Below, piece by piece: positions 11,723 to 23,457 of a stretch of 64,000 nucleotides of DNA (within the stretch, counting starts at the first letter, position 1; the number at the start of each line of letters is the position of its first letter). The notes under the pieces were generated by a model, which was not told where the DNA came from, did no database searches, and saw only the letters and a program-made list of their open reading frames with translations. Both the position numbers and the translations under genes were made by a program. The DNA is from Hermatobates lingyangjiaoensis (lineage: Eukaryota > Arthropoda > Insecta > Hemiptera > Hermatobatidae): positions 186,001-250,000 of the forward strand of contig JAPFBL010000377.1 of NCBI GenBank assembly GCA_026182355.1, given 5' to 3'.

Positions 11723-11948
11723 TCGTCAGGTTCAGGATTAGCAATTCATGGGTTCGCTCCAGTTGGCTGTTTAGCTATTGGTGCTACACTGCCGGTCATT
11801 CTAGGCGTAGATTGGAAGGATTCAACACAGTCAGTGACTATCGAACTGGTCTGGACTGAAGGTTCAACTAAGGTGTCATTCCGACCTCCTCTTTGTGAAC
11901 TTTTGTCTCCTGTTAATATCACAAACGAATTCTTTTCGAAGGAACAAG
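11723..11948 (+). CDS. AP3B1: AP-3 complex subunit beta, exon G (C-terminal domain core)
   Basis: Seventy-five codons read SSGSGLAIHGFAPVGCLAIG, then LPVILGVDWKDSTQSVTIEL and RPPLCELLSPVNITNEFFSK. The G-(I/V)-D-x-x-D-S-T-Q and PP-x-(G/C)-E-L-L-x-PV blocks, and F-x-K-E-Q-G at the end, are landmarks of the AP-3 beta C-terminal beta-sandwich region. The acceptor is GAATAG at 11717-11722 (phase 0). The donor is CAAG|GT at 11949 (phase 1). Confidence 0.94.
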
Positions 11949-12266
11949 GTTTGTATTAGCACCCATCTTTTCTTCCTTTCATCTGTATTGTACTCACATT
12001 TTTATTGAAATGTGTTATTTGTAGGTAGTATTTTTATAGTAGTATTAAGTATGGTTGGATCACCATTTCCTTGTTTAGAAATCTGTACAAATATATTTTG
12101 TATATCATACTTGGGGATTCAATTCTCAAAGCTATTGCTTTGGTTTTCTTTGACTAGTATCTTTCTGACAGGCAGAACTAAAGAAATTGAAAAAGAAAAC
12201 TTTATAACTTTTACATTAAAAGGGTAATAAAAATATAAACAGAAAAAAACATCTCATTGAAATGAA

Positions 12267-12531
12267 ATATGAGCCGTTTATTTTGAAAGTGGCCTAATTC
12301 CATTTTCCAAAAAAATTTAGCTAGCTATTTAAATAATTACATTTTTACGTTATCTTTACCTTTTGCAGCAAATTGTACAAAATTTATTTAAAATTACTAA
12401 GAATTTTTATAACAAAAATTAGTTGATAAATAAAATGACAATATTTTTAAATTTTGTAAAACGCAAACCCTTAAATATTTCGATTTTAACATAAATGGAA
12501 TTAGGCCACTTTCAAAATAAGCGGCTCATAT
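12267..12531. mobile_element. MITE with ~40 bp terminal inverted repeats
   Basis: The ends ATATGAGCCG...GTGGCCTAATTCCAT (from 12267) and the complement ending at 12531 pair over about 38 bases with few mismatches. The interior is AT-rich and non-coding. The TIR text does not tell me the superfamily. It lies in the AP-3 beta intron G-H. Confidence 0.7.
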
Positions 12532-13211
12532 ATCATTTTTTTTTAATCATTATACTTTTACTTAAACTAAATTAATAGTGTTTATGTATATAGTCGTAAC
12601 TATATATAAAATATAAAATTTTATTTAATTCCTTATTGCTATCATTAGTGATTTTGTAACAGTTCATAGTAAGTTTATGTTCATGTTGTGTTTGAAAGCT
12701 AAAACTGACGTTCTAATCTGGAGAGAAAAATCTTTTGCTATTGATGTATGAACTTTTATTGTTCTTTCCCTTGCTTGGCTCATGCATCCCTCTCTCTACT
12801 TGTCACAATGTCCTCAACCTGCCTCTCCTTTCCAAGACGGTCTTTTTCAAAAAGTGCATTATTATAAATAATTGCAAGTGTTACTAAAATCCTTTTTTTT
12901 TTTTCTTTATTCGAATATATATACAACTTTACATGGAGTATGTTTATAATAAAATTTTACAAATTAAATCTTTATTAAAAATGTTAATAAATATATAAAA
13001 ATAACAATCACATCAAAATAGTATTTTTTAATTTATAATTAAAAAGTCAAAACCTATAATAGCTTTTCTCACTCTGTAAACTTACTGTGGTCATAGTTCA
13101 TCTTTGAAAACCCAAAATTCAACCCTGAGGGTGAGGTTGAAATTTATAGAAATCTAGGAAACCTAAGACTAATCTAAGAGTATATCAGTTAATGGTTTTT
13201 TCTTGGAACAG

Positions 13212-13341
13212 GAAAATTAAAAGGCATGAACGAACACTGTACAAAAGTGAAACTTCCGGCTAATTTAAAGAATATCACTAGACGAATATTTGAAATAATC
13301 AACGTGGCATCTTTGCCTTCAACTGAGAATGGAGTATACAG
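13212..13341 (+). CDS. AP3B1: AP-3 complex subunit beta, exon H (C-terminal domain)
   Basis: After completing a Gly codon the exon reads KLKGMNEHCTKVKLPANLKN, then ITRRIFEIINVASLPSTENG and VYR. The family has (V/K)-L-x-G-M-N-E at the start and V-N-V-A-x-(L/V)-(G/P) near the end. The acceptor is GGAACAG at 13205-13211. The donor is ACAG|GTAAGT at 13342, phase 2; the split Arg codon is completed by the first base of exon I. Confidence 0.93.
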
Positions 13342-13986
13342 GTAAGTGTGTGATTCCTTTAACTTGAACTAGGATTTTTAAAAGGTAATATTAAGCAATC
13401 GTATTGTTTTGCAGTTTTGGTTTAATTTTTTATTTAACCTTCAAAGTTCATCAAATGTTTTTGAATGCTGCTTAGTGGTGCATCATCTGATTTCATGTTT
13501 CATAGATACGTAATCCTGACTAACTAATAAATATATTCCTGTTACATCGTTAACAATATACTGTGATTCAAGTATCATTCAATTTAATTTTTAATTATTA
13601 ATTGTAATTGTAACATGAAAAATTTGTAAAGATGAACAATCAAAAGTTAAGGGATTGGAACTCAAATCACTATGTTCGAAGACAAGTGTACGATCTTACT
13701 GACTACACCACCGAGGAGCCTGATTAAGTATTAAATATATTATAAAAATTAATTACTAAAATCATAGGCATGTTGTTTATTTATTATAAATTGACAACTA
13801 TTATAATGAATTAGAATTCCATTCGCCTGCCTCCAATATTCTTACTACGATCAACAGGTTTCACCCATATTACAATTTTTTAACGTCGGTGATATCTGAA
13901 ACCGGGCCAGATTGCTAAATAACTTTCAAGATAATGATGATTAATGTATTCCAAATTCACAAACTTCGAAAACTGTCTGTCTTTCG

Positions 13987-14130
13987 TTGAATGAAACCAT
14001 TGACTTGCCACTGTTCTCATTTATAAACAGTGGTATGGCAGGGGCGCACATTATTTCGCTGTTATTAAGTACTCTTGATTTTATCTTCGACAGAAACATA
14101 CCTTTGTTTAGATTTGAGGCCAGAAAGACT
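13987..14130 (+). repeat. Dispersed repeat, copy 1
   Basis: This stretch and 15353-15490 are about 75-80% alike: ATGAAACCATTG, CTCATTTATAAACAGT, TTTTCGAC(A/G)GAAAC and CCTTTGTTTAGA are shared in order. One copy lies in the last AP-3 beta intron, the other after the gene. Class unknown. Confidence 0.65.
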
Positions 14131-14716
14131 ATTCAGATGTGGCTCTGGTCCTGTAAGCAGCTACGGCACTCCTCTATTCACATGTTCTCTGGATCACTAA
14201 CATTGTTAAGAGATTCAGGTTTGCAGTGTTTCGTTCTTCAGGTGTTTCTGTAGATGCTCCGTCGTTCATGGTTTTTCTGGTTCCAAATAACGCAACAAAC
14301 TCCTTCATTCTAATTCTCTCTGGTTGAAGCCTGTTTTGATCGCTGTGTACCTTAGCTTTCCAGCCATAACATCAATAAATCAAATCAGGCCTACGATTTT
14401 TTGCGTGTTGCCCTTTCGTCACATCCAGGTTTGCCACAAACAACTTGGGGGTGTCCAAGGACTCTCTGGTTGAAACCAACATTGCTCCTCAGGTTGTTCC
14501 TCTAATCTTGGACTCAGGATAATAAAATTCTCCGTACACTTATTTGTTTAAATGCTAGTAGTCTATTCACTTTGAAGTCTTCATTCTTTACATCTTTGTG
14601 AGTTGTTAATTCAAAAATCAAGTCTATGTGCAATTAAAAAATAATCTCTTTTTCCAAATGAATGATTATATTAATTTTGAACACATATGCGAATTATATT
14701 TAAATTTATTTTTCAG

Positions 14717-14873
14717 GTTTGCAGGGCAGACCATGTCCTCACAGTCACTTGTACTTCTAACTTTAAAAGTAACAGAAGATAGAAATGAAGATTCAGAAAT
14801 AATTGTTAACTGTGAGAAACTAGTAGTTGGTTCTATGATACTAACAGAAGTGAAAAACTCTTTACAGAAGTGA
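14717..14873 (+). CDS. AP3B1: AP-3 complex subunit beta, exon I (last exon, stop)
   Basis: The final exon finishes an Arg codon and reads FAGQTMSSQSLVLLTLKVTE, then IIVNCEKLVVGSMILTEVKN and SLQK before TGA at 14871-14873. This matches the last strands of AP-3 beta, where the family has RFA-x-x-T, L-(M/V)-L-(V/L)-T-(V/L) and N-x-E-K-x-V-(I/V)-G-S. The acceptor is TTTTCAG at 14710-14716. The nine exons total 1629 bases, a multiple of three, with no internal stop. Confidence 0.95.
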
Positions 14874-14965
14874 ATCTATCATTTCAGTTGAAATGCGAAC
14901 AAGTAAATAAAGTTGCAATGTGCTGTTTAAAGTGATATTTTACATATCTAAATATGTTCAATAAA
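14874..14965 (+). promoter_or_regulatory. AP-3 beta 3' UTR and poly(A) signal
   Basis: A canonical AATAAA hexamer lies at 14960-14965, about 87 bases after the stop codon. Cleavage is expected 10-30 bases further on. Confidence 0.6.
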
Positions 14966-15352
14966 CTGGATCTTACTGCATCGATTCAAGAATCGGTCTA
15001 TTCAAGTCATTCCATTATTGTATTGTTTATACTTTAAAAATAATTTGAAGGGTTTCTTGTATGAGTAAATGTAATTAGATTTCTGGTTTTTTATTTCTTC
15101 CAGTGACCATATTTCTTTTGAATGTTATCACCTGTATACCTTTACTACTCGTATTCCATGGCTCATAATGTTCGTTCAATCGTAAATATGACTTGAACAA
15201 CTATCTGAAATATTTTTTTTCAAACGCTAAAATATTTGGTTTATCTCTCTTTCTCTATCTATCTCGGTCCCTCTTTCTCTCGAATACCTCAATACAAGGG
15301 GTTTATATATCTTGGTATGGTAGCCTTGAATCATTAATGCGAAATGTCTTTG

Positions 15353-15490
15353 ATGAAACCATTGTCATGCCACTGTGCTCATTTATAAACAGTAGTAAGG
15401 TAGGGGTGCAAACCCCGAAATTATTTCTCTGCTATTAATTAGTCTTGAATTTATTTTCGACGGAAACCTACCTTTGTTTAGACTTGAGTT
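15353..15490 (+). repeat. Dispersed repeat, copy 2
   Basis: Same orientation as the copy at 13987-14130, about 1.37 kb downstream. Frames across both copies (88 and 81 codons) read similar peptides with FINS at their centre, so a decayed coding origin is possible, but no family is recognised. Confidence 0.6.
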
Positions 15491-15599
15491 AACTATCGGG
15501 AACCATAGTGAGGATGTGATGGAGGATTGGCAGAAGTATGTTGTTTAAACAGAGAGTGCAGAGTATTATGGTGCGTTTTAATAAAACGCGAGAGTGTAC

Positions 15600-15786
15600 T
15601 GTCCAGTCAGGTGGCCTCGTAAGTAATCGTGTCCCTTCTTCTTGACATCGTACAGGCTCGGGACTGACGGTTTAACGTCCTTCTCCGAGGGACGACATGC
15701 TCAGATTTATTCACATCCTGCATGAATAAACCCCGGTCCTATCAGTTCAGAGGAGAGCACGTTAACCACTGAGCTAATCTGGCCCC
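15600..15786 (-). mobile_element. tRNA-derived SINE, copy 1
   Basis: On the minus strand it starts GGGGCCAGATTAGCTCAGTGG, which holds a good RNA polymerase III A box (TAGCTCAGTGG). The B box region reads GGGGTTTATTC and appears deleted relative to the copy at 25802. The body (AATAAATCTGAGC, GGACGTTAAACCGTC) matches that copy. Confidence 0.7.
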
Positions 15787-17445
15787 TTCTTCATTATAAT
15801 GCGTACGTCTCAAATGTATAACGAAAACGGTTTGTTGAATGTACACACTATATTTTGCCTATAAAATGAACAGTATGTTTATCTATAATGATCCTCAGAC
15901 TGCCTTTTGCTGAATGTGGTTTTAGTAATACTTTAGTAAGTCCTTAGGAACCTAAGGTTATCTGTTGCTGAAAACGACTGGCTACTATTTCGGCCTGTCC
16001 TGAATACCCCTAGACTGCATTTTGTTGAATGTAGGCCTAATAGCTGTAGAGGCAGGTGGTTAAAGGTATAAACCGTGATTATTTGACCTGTTTTTCTGTA
16101 TACTCATTTCTCTCAACTGTGGAATCCATTGGAAATTCACTAGATTACAACTTCTGAGGGAATAACTTCTCCTAAAGTGTAATAAAGTCAATATTCAACA
16201 AAATGTAATCATCAGGACTGAGTTAACTGTTATTTAATTTAAATAAACAAGAGTCACTCTGAATTAGTTAATGACTTACATTTAGTATAACTACTCAGTC
16301 AGTTAAATGTAGTCTACATCCTTGAACATCGCTTGAGTTAGAGGGTTATCGCTTTGAGCAAACTTCTAAAAACATTCGTCATTTCTGTATTTAATAAAAC
16401 AAGAAATGTAATAAGTGTAATATATTAACTAAATTTAATTTGACGAGAACTAACTATTTAAAAACTGATATCCATCAGATCGCTGTTATTAACTCTGAAG
16501 TTGTGTGTAACCTGTCTATTTAAACAATTACGATTAAAATATCTGTTATAGAGAGATAGGTTTCTAAGGTATAATGTTCTTCCACCGGCTTACGAAAAGA
16601 GGTATATTACATTTCATTGTAACTGCATAAACAAAACTGGGATATATAAAAAGAATTTTGACTTCTACTATTTTTATCTCATATAAAATGTTCAATGTTG
16701 ATGTATGTAAAGTTAGAAGAACTTTTTTGGATGTGCGATTCATTTTTATTTTTATAATTCACTACCTATTCTAAACGTATTATTCTCCACAAAAAATCCC
16801 TCTTACAATTTGTTAATATTATCCAACAGATGAACTGTTGTTTTCAGTCCAAACAGTTTTGAAAATTCAAAATATGTTAATAACTAAAACACTGGAAGAT
16901 TCAAATCCTCATTGTGGAGTTAATATTCTGATTTCAGATTATATTGTTTATTTGTATGAATGTATTTAAAGTATTTCATGTTTGTTGAATAATATTCAAT
17001 TTTTTTAAATTGTTTGTTGATTCTTACAATAAATCCTTGTTCATTCTGAGTTAAAAAGAAAATAAATTGAAATGTAGGGTTTCAAAAGATTGTGTTGGTC
17101 GATTACTCATAGTACTGTTTAGGATTCCACAAGTTACCATGATAACTTTTAGTAGTATTCCCAAATTGTATGAAAAAAACAGTATTTTTTCTTTATTTCA
17201 TTATTTATGTGTTTATAATAAATCAATTGGAAATTTCGTTAAATTAAATTTAACCTTAACAGTATAATTACTGCTAGAAGTCTATATGCATAAATATTAA
17301 AAAAATATTTAAAATTAATTAATATTTTAAAATTAATGCAAAATATTTAAAAAATATATATATTACAATTTTTTCATAAAAAAGATGTTTTAATTTTTAG
17401 AGTTATTGTTGTAACTTTTTAAAAACATAATTGCTAATATCTATA
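15787..17445. other. Intergenic stretch, nothing assigned
   Basis: AT-rich, with two weakly similar segments (AGACTGC and TTTTG(C/T)TGAATGT at ~15895 and ~16013). No gene is seen. Confidence 0.5.
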
Positions 17446-17790
17446 CGAGTTAGTTTTGAGAGTTACACGAGTTAGTTTTTAGAGCTACACGAGTCGTTTT
17501 TACGTTATGAGATTTAGTTTTTAGAGTGGTTAGAGTTAGTTTTTAGAGTTAAGAGATTTAGTATTTAAAGCTGCAAGAATTAGTTTTTAGAGCTATAACA
17601 GTTAATTTTTAGAGCTATAAGTTAGTTTTTAGAACAATAAAAGTTTAGAGCTATGAGAGTTAGTTTTTAGAGTTATAAGAGTAGTTTTTGAGCATAAAGT
17701 TAATTTTTAGAGGTTTACGATTTAGGTTTTAGAACTATACGAGTTAGTTTTTAGAGTTATACGAGCTAGTTTTTCAGGCTGTGTATTCTT
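17446..17790. repeat. Degenerate tandem repeat, ~20-25 bp unit
   Basis: Around fifteen diverged copies of a unit like ACGAGTTAGTTTTTAGAGTT, with TTAGTTTTTAGAG recurring at varying spacing. It is an old minisatellite. Confidence 0.75.
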
Positions 17791-18402
17791 TGACATTGAT
17801 AAAGGCAATATGAAATCTGGTTTGTAAAGAAAAATAATTATATTTTATTAAAATATTTTTTACCAGTTAACAAAATTTTTTTTAAAACAACTTAAGAAAC
17901 GAGAAAGTCAGTAATGTACACTTTGCTATAGTTAAATCCATTATCATAAACAATTAATAAATAATTTAATTAATGATTCACTAAAATGTGGATAATATCT
18001 CTTATCAATCATGTTGGAAAGAATTGGAATTATTGGTTAAAGCTTGGAAGATATAATGCTTCTGAATGACCTCCTTAATAAAGAAGAGAAACAGGTAACT
18101 TTAGCAATAGTTTAAACACAAGCAAAGTAAGTATCAGTTAAAATGTATTCATATGTCTTTGCGTACTTTGCATATATAATTTTATTGGTATATAAAATTA
18201 TAAATCATAAGATCAGATTAGAAATAAGTTAGATTTGTAACGCTCATTGAAAAGATCTTTAATTAAATCATTGAATGTAATGATATGATATGATATAATA
18301 TAAAAAATATTATAATGATATGATAATTATATCATATATGATAATCTCTATATATATAAAAATCAATGATCAAACCACAATAAGAAATGGGAAAACAAGA
18401 CT

Positions 18403-18437
18403 AAGATCTTTCAACCGTAACAAGCGGTCTTCGTCAG
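18403..18437 (-). ncRNA. Hammerhead ribozyme-like motif, GATC family
   Basis: CTGACGA, extra A, stem II GACCG/CGGUU, GAAA, palindrome AGAUCU, cleavage U. A two-base deletion (TTGACTGACG instead of TTGACTCTGACG) removes stem I pairing on the 5' side. Confidence 0.6.
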
Positions 18438-18465
18438 TCAAAAACCCTGACGTCGGGTTTTGACT

Positions 18466-18500
18466 CTGACGAAGACCGCTTGTTACGGTTGAAAGATCTT
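18466..18500 (+). ncRNA. Hammerhead ribozyme-like motif, GATC family (intact)
   Basis: CTGACGA, extra A, stem II GACCG/CGGUU with a 7-base loop, GAAA, palindrome AGAUCU, cleavage U. Stem I GACU (18462-18465) pairs with AGUC (18501-18504). All three stems form. Confidence 0.75.
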
Positions 18501-20336
18501 AGTCTTGGTTTCCCATTTCTTATTGTGGTTTGATCATTGATTGTTATTTCACGTGTTTATGTGAAATCTGTTTATATATAAAAATGAATGTATGTTTGTT
18601 TGTACTCGATAGATTCAAAAACCATACATCCAATCGCCGTGAAAATTTAGGAAATTATTAGGTATATCCCTGGGAAGGTTTATGTAAATTTTAATAAAAA
18701 TCAGAATTGTGGTTCAGGTAATATCCCAAAAATATTATAATAGATAAGGTTTGCTGTATAACCTGTTTGTTTACATTTTGACTTTAATAGGTAGTGGCAG
18801 CCGCAAGTAGGTTATTCTTTATGACAAGATTTCCACATGCTTTGTTCAATTGGAAATAACCAGGTACCAGAAATTTTATTATTGTTTTCAGATTGATATT
18901 AAAGACAATTATTGTAATTTTATATAGATTTTTTATTAACTTTAACAATGCTTTAGCTATTATTAATAGTTTACAATTAACTTCTCATATCTAATTGGTT
19001 TAACTTCCTTTAAGCATTAAAAAAAGTTATGCGTTAAATAATAACTTATTAACTTTAAGTATCCATAATAGTATTTGAACCATTAATTCTAATCTTAAAA
19101 GAATAGTTAAAGTATTGTTTAAGTTTAATGGATGAAAGGCTTCTTTATTTATTCCTGATTGATTAATTCGTTTGTTTAAAATATTTAATTATTAGTAATT
19201 AGTATTCGGCCCTACTCCATATAGGCAAAATGATAAATTATCATATATATCGATGATATCTAACTAGAAGACGTTTCATTTCTTTATGTATTGTTCGGCA
19301 AAAAATATTCTTTTTATTATTTGTTTAATCTAATCTATCAACTACCAATTGTATTAGACAAAGTGTGCAATTTATAATCAGTGTTAGATTATATCTTTTT
19401 TGCGTAATCTATAATTTTAATTCTGTATTAATTTCGTTTATCTCACAAAAGTTAAGTGAAACGGATCTATAGAAAATTTAAATTGTTTTCGTTATATGTA
19501 ATTTATTATTAGAGTTGGAATTAAATTGTTTCCCGGATAAAGCCGGGTAGGTCAGCTAGTTATTATATGAAATTATAATGATATGATATAAAATAAAAGT
19601 AATGATCCATGTCATATTATGGATTATAAATAGGTCTTTTGGTTTTTTTTATCATTCAATAATTAATAGGCATTGTAATAATTTAAATAAATTTTATAAG
19701 TAATTATTTCATTTATTTTAATTTTTTCATAGTGCATGATAAATCAAACGATGTGAATGATTATGTGATTTTTTATGATTATTTTCTTGTGATAAGACAT
19801 ATTTGATTATTATAAGTCACTTTAACTCTGATTGTTATGATAATTATTGCCTTGGGTTTTAAAGGAAGTTTTTGAATAACCCATTTTTTGGTTATTCTTC
19901 ACGCTGATTGTAACAACCAAACAAACATATTTCCATTTTATCTACATAATATAAAAAAGAGGTTCCTCAGCTTGTGCTTGCCTCCTTTGGAGGTCAGAGT
20001 GTAACATGTTTTGGAGGATAACCAGCTGAATGCAAATGCCAGATTCACTTTTGAAATAGGAATCTGGAGGTTAATGGATAATTTAAGCGTTTTGAAGAAG
20101 AGGATAGTGCCCTTTTGTACATGTTATTTAACTTTTTATGCTGTGCTAGTATGGGAGATAACTCTTTTTATAAACATACTAGGGATGCCTCTAAACTTAT
20201 TTTTTTTTATCTTTTGTGTCTGTTATAAATATTTAGTTTTTTGTCTTACATATTAGGGATAGGGGTCACCTTTCTGTTCTTAGGGTGGAAGGAAACACTG
20301 TTATGTTAAAAGTTCTCAGACTGTAATGGTCTGTTC

Positions 20337-20370
20337 AGTAGCGGAGCAAGGGAGGGGCGGCATTTTGAAG
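20337..20370 (+). mobile_element. hAT-like terminus fragment
   Basis: TCAGTAGCGGAGCAAGGGAG followed by GGGCGGC resembles the CAGTGGCGTAGCAAGG-type ends of some hAT elements. No partner end is seen. Confidence 0.35.
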
Positions 20371-20416
20371 GTTGTTCTCACTGACAACCCGTCAGCACCA
20401 AATCTTTGGTGTCTTC

Positions 20417-20449
20417 CTGATGATGAACACAAAGTGTTCGAAACGCGTT
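20417..20449 (+). ncRNA. Hammerhead ribozyme-like motif, CGCG family
   Basis: CTGATGA, extra T, perfect stem II GAACAC/GUGUUC with an AAA loop, GAAA, palindrome ACGCGU, cleavage U. Stem I starts UC/GA and then opens. The surrounding ~200 bp (20271-20500) is probably a PLE terminal repeat. Confidence 0.7.
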
Positions 20450-20956
20450 GATATTGAATAAAACTTCATTTCTGTGGAGACTTTTGTTTGTTTATCCATT
20501 TTACCTCAGAAAGAGTTCTTTATTCTGATTATTCTTAAAAGAGTTAGTTTTATAAACTCTTATTCTGATTACCCTTTGAAAATTCTGCCTTTTGTTACTA
20601 AAATGTTTTAAACCACCTTTATTTTCATTAAATTTAGTTTAATTTTGTTTGTTAAGATTAAAATAATTTCTACAGGTATATTATTCTTTTTATATAGGTT
20701 TCGAAGCCATTATTTAAAGCCACAAGAAATCAGTGCAAATCTAGTAATACTGAAAGTTTCATTATAATAATGAGGTATGAAATAATGACAAATTATTTTT
20801 GCCTGTGTTTTTTGTCAAAAAACACATGTCAAAATACCATCAGATATGACCTAAAATAAGTATTATATGACCTAGAGCCAACAAATACAATTAATTATTT
20901 TGACATCATGATTAGTAAATACGTTATACTGAAAGATATGATTTTAATTTTTATTT

Positions 20957-22425
20957 TTAAATAATCAAAATAGGTTTTTCTTTGGTAATATCTCTGTTAG
21001 GTCTGGTTATGAAGAAATCGTATGGGCTATTGCCAGAATTATCAGGATTTGATATTTCCTCTATGTTTTGATTCTTCAGCCTGTTGTCGACGATGTCCTG
21101 CACTGATGGTTGGCTGTTCAGAGCACTTATGTGTGGAGCACCGACAGTGATACCTGTCGTGTTAGCCTCTGGAAGGTGTAACTCTTGAAAGGGCATTGAC
21201 AACGGATCGGGCAAGACTCTGCGTTGGTCTTTAGCAACAGAATTTACTAGAGCCCCTGAGTTTTGAATAGAATAGCTGTTGTCACTTCTTGCTAGCTTCT
21301 CTAATTTATTCAAGTCCTGATGGGAGTCAAACATATCTTTATCTCCCATTGTCAAATTCACATCAATACTTGGTTCAAAATTTTTCTTCCTTCCTTCGTT
21401 ATTGACTTGATCATAGTTTACTGGATTTCCTGAATTATCAATTATAGACATTGGTTTGAATTCACATCTTCCCATATACTTTTTATACCGAATACTATCT
21501 GAAGGTTTTTCGTTAATTTGGACACTGAACTTAAAAGTTCCATCATCCTCTAAATAACTGTTGTTTGTGACATATATATCTCCCCGTTTCACCAAGCCTC
21601 TGAATAAATTCTTCATAGTCACTGTTACATTAACTGGGGAACGACATTTCATTTTGCAACGATGTTGAATGTTGTCAGTGTTTGAAACCATTTTGTTACT
21701 AAAGGCAAAATTTTTTGCATAAGGGGAAGGTGGTAAGTTATTAATTTCGAATGGATTAGTTTTTGAATTGTCTACGTTGGTATTCATGAAAGTCGTTTCA
21801 ACGTAAGGTGAATTGAAAGGTAATATAGGTTTCTGTCGCTTGAGAGGGGGCAAAATATTTGGTTTTATTTTAAATGAATTCACAATACCGTCTTTTACAT
21901 CTTCATTGTCACCCATAAACATGGATTTTGGTTCTTCCCAAAAGTCAAAATTATCAGATATATTAGAGTTTTGCCTTGTTAATCTTTCTTGAGTCTGTTG
22001 CAAACTTCGTTTATCCGGTGAATAAAAGTTAAGTTCATCTGAAAACTCTGAGGGAGCATTGGGATTGACGTAGAGGTTTTCTGATTGACTTAGTTTATCT
22101 GCTGGTATAACGATGTAAACAGGCCGCCCAGGATCAAGTATAGACTTCTTAAAAGGATAGAATTTCTGTTTCAATTCAGTTTCTGATTTCACTTGATTGC
22201 TTTTTGGCGTTGTACTTGGAGACAAAAGGGAATACTGTTTACTCAAGGAGTAGAAGGAACTCAGGCGACGAGGGCTTATGTTTTTCTCCCTCTTAGTTCT
22301 GAAGAGAAGGGGCTCGTGAAGTCTGGAGTGGAAAGCAAACAGCCTTGACTGGGCCTTTGGCTGCTCTTTGCGGCAACTAGTTGGTCTTGTCGAGCAGTTA
22401 TTAAGGCCATCGCTTTCACTTCTCT
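20957..22425 (-). CDS. Unrecognised secreted protein, exon 3 (last exon)
   Basis: A 1.5 kb open frame on the minus strand ends TAA at 20957-20959; the frame itself is open up to 22498. A good acceptor (TTTTGTCTGTTTACAG on the minus strand, AG at 22427-22426) places the exon start at 22425. The G ending the exon at 32266 plus AG here makes Glu. I recognise no domain. Visible features, numbered on the spliced 587-residue model: RTKR at 141-144 (furin-type R-x-K-R), a GRPVYIVIPADKL block near 198-210, an RCKMKCRSPVNVTVT block with Cys 355 and 359, GRCEF with Cys 419, and possible N-glycosylation at NVT and NNS. The central half is rich in Asn, Ser, Asp and Pro, so probably disordered. If the frame instead starts at its own ATG at 22498, 25 more residues (MKCNLKFEVCENAIARNKEF...) without a signal peptide would precede. 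Confidence 0.8.
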
Positions 22426-22498
22426 CTGTAAACAGACAAAACTCTTTATTGCGCGCAATCGCATTTTCACATACTTCAAATTTCAAATTACATTTCAT

Positions 22499-23047
22499 TA
22501 ATTTTATAAAGGTCTTTTAGACGAGAATATGACATTCCTAACTCAACCCACATACATATAACGCTTTGCTTTCTATATTATTATAACAATTCTGGTAGGA
22601 CAAAAGTTACTGAATGCACTACTCCTTGATTGATCAATATTTTATCAGTATAAAGATTTTTATTTATTTATTATTAATTTAAATAATTTATATTTATTTA
22701 CTTAAAAAGATTTCCCCTCTCATGTTTTGAATGGTGAAGTTGATATCACTCTGTCCTTCTTCAAGAGTAAGTCAGTTAACTAAAGTGTTATTCATTCGTT
22801 ATATAACATTCAATCAATTAAATCTAAATTTTGTAGTTTATAAACTTTAGTTTTTTGGCTCTCGAAGTTGTTGTAGTTTGAGATCAGTGAAACATCATTC
22901 TCAACGAGTGAAGTAATAAGTTTTCTTAAAAAAATTCGTTTTAATTATTATTGAAACAGTCAACTATACCACGTCCGTTTCTCTCCTCACCCTACCGCTT
23001 TCTGATTGTGTTAATCTTGTGAAAGAAGAATTACGATTACTATATCA
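22499..23047 (-). other. Intron of the secreted-protein gene, unassigned
   Basis: AT-rich with no recognised repeat. It is part of the ~9.8 kb intron between 22426 and 32265. Confidence 0.45.
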
Positions 23048-23255
23048 CTTAGGTTAGAGTAGTTGCAGTGTTCTCCAAGGAACACAGATAGGTCGAACAT
23101 TGGTCCTTTGTGATACAATGATCATTGTATTACATAGGAGTCCTGAATTTTGCCAAACCCAAGTGTGTTTAGAGTTGGGATCTTAAATAAGGGCCTGACA
23201 ACATACCGGCTCGGAACGATGCCTTAACGTCCTACTCTTTTTCATGGGAAGATGT
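23048..23255 (-). mobile_element. tRNA-derived SINE, copy 3 (3' part)
   Basis: Read on the minus strand, GGACGTTAAGGCATC, then ACTCTAAACACACTTGGGTT, GGACTCC and GACCTATCTGTGTTC align in order with the copy at 25802-26128. It ends in CTCTAACCTAAG, a variant of the CCTAACC tail. The tRNA-like head is missing. Confidence 0.7.
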
Positions 23256-23403
23256 AACAATTTTGTGAATTAGAAATTAAATTTACATTATATAAAGTAA
23301 CAACCTTGACTGATCAAAAACTTCGACTAGATTGTCTAGTTGCATATTATTATTATTGCATATAGTCCTTTTCTTACAAACGGTTGATATATCATTGCAT
23401 TTG

Positions 23404-23404
<1 letters not shown>

Positions 23405-23454
<50 letters not shown>
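23405..23454. repeat. (TA)n microsatellite
   Basis: A pure TA run of about 25 units. It creates spurious Tyr-Ile ORFs on both strands. Similar runs of 30-80 bases lie at about 29738-29820, 30898-30930, 31349-31401, 31669-31719, 39608-39641, 41139-41184, 45558-45590 and 58290-58333. A (CA)n tract is at 31971-31990. Confidence 0.95.

Positions 23455-23457
<3 letters not shown>

Larger units (their letters stand above)
18364..18572. mobile_element. Head-to-head PLE fragment pair with 13 bp target duplication
   Basis: Two short copies of the same 3' end face outward: the left arm on the minus strand (18364-18455), the right arm on the plus strand (18456-18572). TATATATAAAAAT occurs at 18351-18363 and again at 18573-18585, so the pair entered as one unit and duplicated its target. 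Each arm carries a hammerhead motif. Confidence 0.85.
18345..19559 (+). mobile_element. Non-autonomous Helitron, interrupted by a PLE
   Basis: The 5' end is TCTCTATATATATAAAAAT at 18345, preceded by A. The 3' end has the hairpin CCCGGATAAAGCCGGG (19532-19547) and terminates CTAG (19556-19559), followed by T. These are the A^TC...CTAG^T hallmarks of Helitrons, and the TCTCTATATATATAAAAATG(A/T)ATG start is common in insect Helitrons. The interior is AT-rich and non-coding. A hammerhead-bearing PLE sits near its 5' end at 18364-18572. Confidence 0.85.

Noticed and set aside
15600..15786. tRNA gene (A box TAGCTCAGTGG)
   Set aside because: No cloverleaf can be completed and the B box is disrupted; related copies show it is a SINE.
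20011..20256. 81-codon ORF upstream of the CGCG hammerhead as a PLE coding head
   Set aside because: It lies on the wrong side of the hammerhead for a head, and its sequence shows no endonuclease pattern.
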